This document shows, piece by piece, positions 59,414 to 64,000 of a stretch of DNA of 64,000 nt; position 1 is the stretch's first letter; the number at the start of each line of letters is the position of its first letter. Origin of the DNA: Lutibacter sp. A64 (lineage in GTDB: Bacteria; Bacteroidota; Bacteroidia; Flavobacteriales; Flavobacteriaceae); NCBI RefSeq assembly GCF_022429565.1, contig NZ_CP092487.1, forward strand, positions 3,964,616-4,028,615, given 5' to 3'. Under the pieces are notes generated by a model. The model saw only the letters and a list, made by a program, of their open reading frames with translations, did not search any database and was not told the origin of the DNA. The translations under genes were made by a program, and so were the position numbers.

Positions 59414-59441
59414 TCTAAAATTAATTTTTAAAATATAGAAA

Positions 59442-60371
59442 ATGAAATTTTTACAACAAGCATATAAAGGAAATAACAAATGGTGGGCTTATTTAATTAC
59501 AACAGGTATTGTTGGCTTTCCATTTTTAATGAATGTTGTTATTTACCTATTATTTCCAGAATTATTAGATGCATTGTATCAAGAAATGGAACAAAAAGAG
59601 CCTAGTAATTTAGATTTTTTAGTTAATTTATTGCCATTTCTATTTTTGTTATTACTCCTTTTTTTATTGGTAAGTAAGTTACATAAGCGAAAAATTATAA
59701 CCATAATAACATCTAGAAAAACGGTAGATTGGAAACGTTTTTTTTATGCTTTTTTTGTTTGGTTTGCAATTGGCGTTTTATTAATTGTAGTTGATTATTC
59801 TATGTCGCCTACCGATTATGTTTGGAATTTTAAACCAGCTAAGTTTGCTGTATTATTGCTAATTTCACTAATATTTTTACCGATACAAACAAGTATGGAA
59901 GAGTTGTTATTTAGAGGGTATTTAATGCAAGCTTTTGGTGTTTGGTTTAAAAAATCGTTTGTGGCTTTAATTTTAACATCCGTAATTTTTGGTTTATTAC
60001 ACGGCTTAAACCCTGAAGTTGAAAAACTGGGTTGGATTATTATGATATACTATATTGGAACTGGATTAGTACTCGGAATTTTTACATTAATGGATGAAGG
60101 AACTGAATTAGCTCTAGGTTTTCACGCCGCTAATAATATTGTAGCAGCAGTGTTGGTAAGTTCTAATTGGGCAGTTTTTCAAACAGATGCTTTGTTAATT
60201 GATGTTTCGGAGCCTTCTTTAGATTTTTTAATGTTTTTACCAGTATTTGTGTTGTATCCATTAGTGCTTTTTATTTTTTCAAAAAAATATGGTTGGACAA
60301 ATTGGAACGAAAAATTGTTTGGTACAATTAGCCAACCTGTTGAGTTAAATGAAGAAGAAACTATTATATAA
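59442..60371 (+). CDS. CPBP-family intramembrane metalloprotease
   Basis: A 309-residue inner-membrane protein with about eight hydrophobic segments and the CPBP (Rce1-like, Abi) motifs: EELLFR (Glu153-Glu154, Arg158), HGLNPE (about 186-191) and HAANN (about 227-231). Members cleave prenylated or other membrane proteins, or serve in bacteriocin self-immunity. It lies between menC and menE with gaps of 28 and 37 bases, so it is expressed with menaquinone enzymes. Whether that reflects a link to prenyl chemistry is unknown. Confidence 0.9.
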   Translation: MKFLQQAYKGNNKWWAYLITTGIVGFPFLMNVVIYLLFPELLDALYQEMEQKEPSNLDFLVNLLPFLFLLLLLFLLVSKLHKRKIITIITSRKTVDWKRFFYAFFVWFAIGVLLIVVDYSMSPTDYVWNFKPAKFAVLLLISLIFLPIQTSMEELLFRGYLMQAFGVWFKKSFVALILTSVIFGLLHGLNPEVEKLGWIIMIYYIGTGLVLGIFTLMDEGTELALGFHAANNIVAAVLVSSNWAVFQTDALLIDVSEPSLDFLMFLPVFVLYPLVLFIFSKKYGWTNWNEKLFGTISQPVELNEEETII

Positions 60372-60408
60372 TTTTAATTAAGCATTGGTTAAGTAATATT
60401 CGTTAAAA

Positions 60409-61578
60409 ATGAGTGAACAGCATTCTCATAAAAGCTTTAAACTTCAAGATACATCTTTTAATTCTATTGAAGCTTTATTAGATTTTTCAAAATCAATTTC
60501 TATTGAAGTGTATTCGTTTTTTAAAGAATGGTTTAATAAAAGTAGTTATGTTGAAGTAAAAACTTCTGGTTCAACAGGAACGCCAAAAGTTATTCAACTT
60601 CAAAAAAACTACATGATAAATAGTGCAAAAGCAACAGGTAATTTTTTTGATTTAGAAGAAAATACAGAAGCACTTTTATGCATGTCTCCTAATTATATTG
60701 CAGGAAAGATGATGTTGGTAAGAGCACTAATTTTAGGTTGGCATATAGATGTTGTAATTCCAAGTTCTAATCCATTAAAATCTATTGAAAAAGTCTATGA
60801 TTTTTCGGCAATGGTACCACTGCAGTTAAATAATTCTTTAGATGAAATTTATAAAATTAAAAAGCTAATTGTTGGTGGAGGAGTGGTGTCAAACGAATTA
60901 TTAGTTAAAATTCAACTTATAAAAACCGAAGTTTTTGCAACCTATGGTATGACGGAAACTATAACACATATTGCCGTTAAAAAATTGAATAATTTAAATA
61001 AAATTTCGAATCCAGTAGAAAAATCTCATCATAATACATTACCAAAAAATACGATTGTTGATGAAACCGAGAAAGGAGAAAAGCTTGGTCCTACTGAACT
61101 TGTTTCAACATCTTTCTATAATACACTTCCAAATATTAAAATATCCACAGATAAGAGAGGTTGTTTGGTTATTAATGCTCCGAAAGTATCTGATGAAATA
61201 ATAGTTACAAATGATTTAGTGGAGCTAATTTCTGAAAATTCCTTTAAGTGGTTAGGGCGTTTTGATACTGTTATAAATTCTGGAGGAATAAAATTAATTC
61301 CAGAACAATTAGAAGAAAAATTGACTGAAATTATTTCAGAACCATTTTTTTTAGCAGGGTTGGAAGATGCTGTTTTGGGTGAAAAATTGGTTGTGGTAGT
61401 AGCGTCTAAAAGTTTGAAAGTTGAAAAGTTAAAAAGTTCACTTTTTAAAAAAATAAAAGCATTAAAAACACTTTCAAAATATGAAATTCCTAAAGAAATT
61501 TATTTAGTTGAAAATTTTGTAAAAACTCCCACAGGAAAAATAAATAGACCAGCAACTTTAAAATTACTTGAAAAGTAA
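60409..61578 (+). CDS. menE: o-succinylbenzoate-CoA ligase
   Basis: AMP-forming ligase activating o-succinylbenzoate with CoA for ring closure by MenB. The 389 residues are shorter than most (450-490), as is usual in Bacteroidetes, because part of the N-terminal region is missing. Signatures are the phosphate loop TSGSTGTPKVIQL (about 53-65), the ATYGMTET segment (about 181-188), the WLGRFD hinge and the catalytic lysine in TPTGKINRPATLKLL near the C-terminus. It is the last gene of the menC-CPBP-menE run. Confidence 0.92.
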   Translation: MSEQHSHKSFKLQDTSFNSIEALLDFSKSISIEVYSFFKEWFNKSSYVEVKTSGSTGTPKVIQLQKNYMINSAKATGNFFDLEENTEALLCMSPNYIAGKMMLVRALILGWHIDVVIPSSNPLKSIEKVYDFSAMVPLQLNNSLDEIYKIKKLIVGGGVVSNELLVKIQLIKTEVFATYGMTETITHIAVKKLNNLNKISNPVEKSHHNTLPKNTIVDETEKGEKLGPTELVSTSFYNTLPNIKISTDKRGCLVINAPKVSDEIIVTNDLVELISENSFKWLGRFDTVINSGGIKLIPEQLEEKLTEIISEPFFLAGLEDAVLGEKLVVVVASKSLKVEKLKSSLFKKIKALKTLSKYEIPKEIYLVENFVKTPTGKINRPATLKLLEK

Positions 61579-61684
61579 GTTTAAGAAAACCATTGGTCAA
61601 CTTGAATTAATTTCAGGTTTTTATTCTGAAACAAATTGAGAATTACGAATTTTATAATCCTTAAAACAATGTTAGGTAGTTGTA

Positions 61685-62737
61685 TTAATTTGTTTTTTCA
61701 AACATTGCAATTTTACTTTCACCATTTGATTTTTTATAGCCTCTAAACATTCCAGACGAATTGAAATCCCAATAAACATCTCCATGTTTATCTATTAAAA
61801 TCATACCACCTTCTCCACCAAGTGAACCAATTTGATTAAATAAAACTTCGTTTAAGGCTTTAGATGGAGTGTAGTTTTTATATTTTATTAAGTTAGAAAC
61901 TTCGTGAGCAGCAACGGTTCTAATAAAATATTCACCAGTACCTGTTGCTGAAATACCACACGTTAGATTGTTGGCGTATGTGCCAGCTCCAATAATTGGG
62001 ACATCACCAATACGTCCGTATTTTTTATTAGTCATTCCGCCTGTTGAGGTTCCTGCTGCAATGTTTCCATTTTTATCAATTGCAACTGCGCCAACAGTTC
62101 CATATTTATGGTCATCTATTAATTCGTTTTTAATTAAAAAAGCGGTATGGTCGAGTGTTGTTATTTCTTTTCCTTGTAATTTTTTTAGTTGTTGCATTCT
62201 TTTTTCAGTAAAAAAGTAAGCACTATCAACCATTTCAATACCGTATTTTTTAGCCATAATTTCTGCGCCTTTTCCAGAAAGCAATACATGTTTAGAGCTG
62301 TCCATAACCATGCGAGCAGCCAATATAGGATTTTTAATATGGTTTACGCCAGCAACCGCACCTGCATTTAAAGTATTTCCATCCATAATTGCAGCATCCA
62401 TTTCTTGATTGCCGTCACTATTATAAACTGCACCTTTACCAGCATTAAACAATGGAGAATCTTCCATAATATTAATTGCTGCTAGTATAGCGTCTAAAGA
62501 AATCCCTCCGTTTTCTAAAACTTTATATCCTGCATTTAAAGCCTCTTCTAATTTTTGAGTGTAAGCTTCTTGCTGAGTCTCGGTGAAGTATGCGGGTTTT
62601 ATTCCGCCAGCACCTCCGTGAATTACAATTGCAAAACTGTTAGGAGTTCTTTTTGTTTTAATTTTTTCATTAGAAGTTTTATCGTTACAAGAAATAATTA
62701 AAAATAATACAAGTAATAATAAAGGTAGCTTTTTCAT
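61685..62737 (-). CDS. lipoprotein isoaspartyl peptidase/L-asparaginase
   Basis: Ntn hydrolase of the asparaginase-2/IaaA family, 350 residues. It is exported as a lipoprotein: signal MKKLPLLLLVLFLIIS followed by lipobox Cys17. HGGAGG near 40-45, the FNAGKGAVYNSDGNQEMDAAIMDG segment (about 97-120) and the autoprocessing threonine Thr214 (KYGTVGAVAID) with NIAAGTSTGG downstream are present in the family order. It self-cleaves before Thr214 into two subunits. It hydrolyses beta-aspartyl dipeptides or asparagine, probably in the periplasm. Convergent with menE across a 106-base gap. Confidence 0.92.
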   Translation of the reverse strand: MKKLPLLLLVLFLIISCNDKTSNEKIKTKRTPNSFAIVIHGGAGGIKPAYFTETQQEAYTQKLEEALNAGYKVLENGGISLDAILAAINIMEDSPLFNAGKGAVYNSDGNQEMDAAIMDGNTLNAGAVAGVNHIKNPILAARMVMDSSKHVLLSGKGAEIMAKKYGIEMVDSAYFFTEKRMQQLKKLQGKEITTLDHTAFLIKNELIDDHKYGTVGAVAIDKNGNIAAGTSTGGMTNKKYGRIGDVPIIGAGTYANNLTCGISATGTGEYFIRTVAAHEVSNLIKYKNYTPSKALNEVLFNQIGSLGGEGGMILIDKHGDVYWDFNSSGMFRGYKKSNGESKIAMFEKTN

Positions 62738-62824
62738 AAGTCTATAATTTTATATTCAAAGATATTCATTTTAAAATTTAAATTTAAAAAAATGCTTTTG
62801 ATATATTTGTAGTTCAAAACACTT

Positions 62825-63442
62825 ATGGATTTAGAAAAAGATACATACAAAACTATTGAAGTTGCTGTTGGCGATGCGCTTTATAAAGAGAAGGGAAGTA
62901 AATTTATAGGGTATGTTTTTCCAATTACTTCAGAAGAAGATGCAAAAAAACATATTGAGGAGTTAAAGAAAAAACACCATGCAGCACGGCATTGGTGTTA
63001 TTCTTGGCAAATAGGTGTTGGAGATATTAGTTATAGAGCTAATGATGATGGAGAGCCAAATAATTCTGCAGGTCAACCTATTTACGGACAAATTTTATCA
63101 AAAGATCTAACCAATGTTTTAGTGGCTGTAGTACGTTATTTTGGAGGTACTAAATTAGGTGTAGGAGGTTTAATTAGCGCCTATAAAACTACCGCTAAAT
63201 TAATTTTAGAAGAAGCGGTAATTGTAACAAAAACCATCGATGTTTTTTATCAACTTATTTTTGAATATAAAGATATGAATAAGGTAATGCGTATTGTTAA
63301 AGAGCAAAACCTTTTAATAGTAAATCAAAAAATGGAACTGAATTGTGATTTTCTAATTTCTGTTAGAAAAAAGAATGCATCAAAGGTTCAACAATTATTT
63401 TTAGATTTACGATGTTTAAAAATTAAAGAAGTTACAGCATAG
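62825..63442 (+). CDS. YigZ/IMPACT family protein
   Basis: A 205-residue protein of the UPF0029/IMPACT family. The N-terminal domain carries YKEKGSKFIGYVFPITSEEDAKKHIEELKKKHHAARHWCYSW, DDGEPNNSAGQPI (about 76-88) and VVRYFGGTKLGVGGLISAY (about 100-118), the family signature. A short ferredoxin-like C-terminal domain follows. Eukaryotic IMPACT modulates Gcn2; the bacterial role is unknown. A -7 box TATATTTG lies at 62802-62809. The gene ends by overlapping the convergent thioesterase by 11 bases. Confidence 0.9.
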   Translation: MDLEKDTYKTIEVAVGDALYKEKGSKFIGYVFPITSEEDAKKHIEELKKKHHAARHWCYSWQIGVGDISYRANDDGEPNNSAGQPIYGQILSKDLTNVLVAVVRYFGGTKLGVGGLISAYKTTAKLILEEAVIVTKTIDVFYQLIFEYKDMNKVMRIVKEQNLLIVNQKMELNCDFLISVRKKNASKVQQLFLDLRCLKIKEVTA

Positions 63443-63836
63443 TATTTATTTTATCTAATAAATATTTTGGAATTCGAGTTGGTCGGTTAGTTTTCATGTT
63501 TACAAAAACTAAAACAGCAGTTGCAGTTGTTAATAATTCATTTTGCTGATTTGTTATTTCGAATTTAAATTCTATTCTAGCGGTTGGTATTTTTGCTAAA
63601 GTTGTTTTTAGAGTTAAAACATCATCGTATTTTGCAGGCTTTAAATAATTTGTATTTAGATTAATTACAGGTAACATAATACCATCTTCTTCCATTTTTT
63701 TGTATGAAATACCTAGTTTTCTAAGCCACTCTGTACGTCCCATCTCAAAATAAGCAGCATAATTACCATGATATGCATAGCTCATTTGATCTGTTTCACC
63801 ATATCTTACTCTAAATTCTATTTTATCTGAAATCAT
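63432..63836 (-). CDS. hotdog-fold acyl-CoA thioesterase (YbgC/FadM-like)
   Basis: A 134-residue hotdog thioesterase. The N-terminal EFRVRYGETDQMSYAYHGNYAAYFEMGRTEWLR carries the catalytic aspartate of the 4-hydroxybenzoyl-CoA thioesterase group (Y/D-x-D..GHxxN..Y pattern, with the Asp near residue 16) and GISYKKMEEDGIMLPVINLNTNYLKPAKYDD follows. It is a single-domain enzyme acting on acyl- or aroyl-CoA; substrate unknown. Its 3' end overlaps the YigZ gene by 11 bases. Upstream of it (63837-64000) lies the edge of the window. Confidence 0.9.
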   Translation of the reverse strand: MISDKIEFRVRYGETDQMSYAYHGNYAAYFEMGRTEWLRKLGISYKKMEEDGIMLPVINLNTNYLKPAKYDDVLTLKTTLAKIPTARIEFKFEITNQQNELLTTATAVLVFVNMKTNRPTRIPKYLLDKINTML

Positions 63837-63946
63837 TATTGTATATTTATGAGATGTTATTTACGTAAAAAAAAGTTAATAATCAATAGATGTTTTATTT
63901 TTTTATGCTAAAAAATATTCACATTTTTGTACAACCAAAAAATAAG

Positions 63947-63960
63947 TAGAGTTCGCTCTA
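63947..63960. other. small UUCG-loop hairpin near the window edge
   Basis: TAGAG, TTCG, CTCTA: a 5-bp stem with an extra-stable tetraloop, in the gap upstream of the thioesterase. It may lie in the leader of a gene starting just beyond 64000. Confidence 0.35.
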
Positions 63961-64000
63961 AAATTGCAACTAATTAACAAATAATAGCACTAAAAATACG

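Noticed and set aside
61611..61631. TTTCAG/CTGAAA hairpin between menE and the asparaginase gene
   Set aside because: Only a 6-bp stem with a 9-base loop and no T run; too weak to call a terminator.
1..64000. CRISPR arrays, tRNA/rRNA genes, prophage, intact insertion sequences, toxin-antitoxin or defence genes
   Set aside because: Looked for on both strands; no repeat array, cloverleaf, transposase, integrase, phage structural or defence motif was found.

Overview
This AT-rich window comes from the chromosome of a member of the Bacteroidetes, almost certainly the family Flavobacteriaceae. The evidence is: promoters with the Bacteroidetes -7 element TAnnTTTG, AT-rich start contexts without Shine-Dalgarno sequences, TonB receptors with N-terminal carboxypeptidase-D-like domains, a GLPGLI protein, a large TamB, an LptD-like protein, bPH2 proteins and a menaquinone (not ubiquinone) pathway. 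The genus cannot be told from the sequence alone. Most of the window is housekeeping. No rRNA, tRNA, CRISPR, prophage or intact insertion sequence was seen.

Layout. 1-4.0 kb (minus): start of an outer-membrane repeat protein, Ppx/GppA phosphatase, SixA-like phosphatase, pdxH and a sodium:solute symporter. 4.1-5.9 kb (plus): recR and a GT2 glycosyltransferase. 5.9-10.2 kb (minus): iorA-iorB and an ADP-forming acyl-CoA synthetase, which together would turn aryl-pyruvates into aryl-acids with ATP gain; IorA lacks the usual C-terminal ferredoxin domain. 10.5-20.9 kb: a divergent heme locus. AraC regulator-hemH-hemJ run left and hemA-hemCD-hemB-hemL-hemE-hemN run right, so every step from glutamyl-tRNA to protoheme is encoded here. 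The intergenic region and the start of the AraC gene carry repeats of GTACTTTTGTCG(ATA).

21-24.3 kb: a 2-oxo acid dehydrogenase E2, an MscS channel and a small membrane protein. 24.4-27.7 kb (minus): a metal-handling set made of a HYC_CC_PP-like Cys protein, a TonB receptor and a secreted HMA-domain protein. 27.7-36.7 kb: tsaD divergent from tamB, a nucleotidyltransferase, then pfkA-gap-mgsA. 36.7-37.4 kb is a 0.7 kb gene-free stretch full of hairpins. It leads to a small secreted peptide, a GLPGLI protein, an internally deleted GLPGLI relic and a large beta-barrel protein. 41.5-46.9 kb is envelope biogenesis: RidA, LptD-like, amidase and MlaD.

47.2-49.8 kb holds two Fe-S electron-transfer proteins that together look like a split membrane (ETF):menaquinone reductase, with a HAD phosphatase between them. 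49.8-61.6 kb holds two bPH2 membrane proteins, menA, a small Cys/His-rich protein with an OprC/NosA-type copper TonB receptor, an UPF0173 hydrolase, several small membrane or secreted proteins, then menC, a CPBP protease and menE. The end carries a lipoprotein asparaginase, a YigZ protein and a thioesterase. Heme synthesis, menaquinone synthesis, Fe-S quinone reductases and two copper-type modules fit a respiratory, metal-limited lifestyle (inference).

The best candidates for something not fully described are the AraC/hem operator repeats, the two parallel 'small Cys protein + TonB receptor' modules, the IorA that lacks its ferredoxin domain, and the hairpin-rich leader before the secreted peptide. 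All family assignments rest on motif reading by eye; no database search was run.
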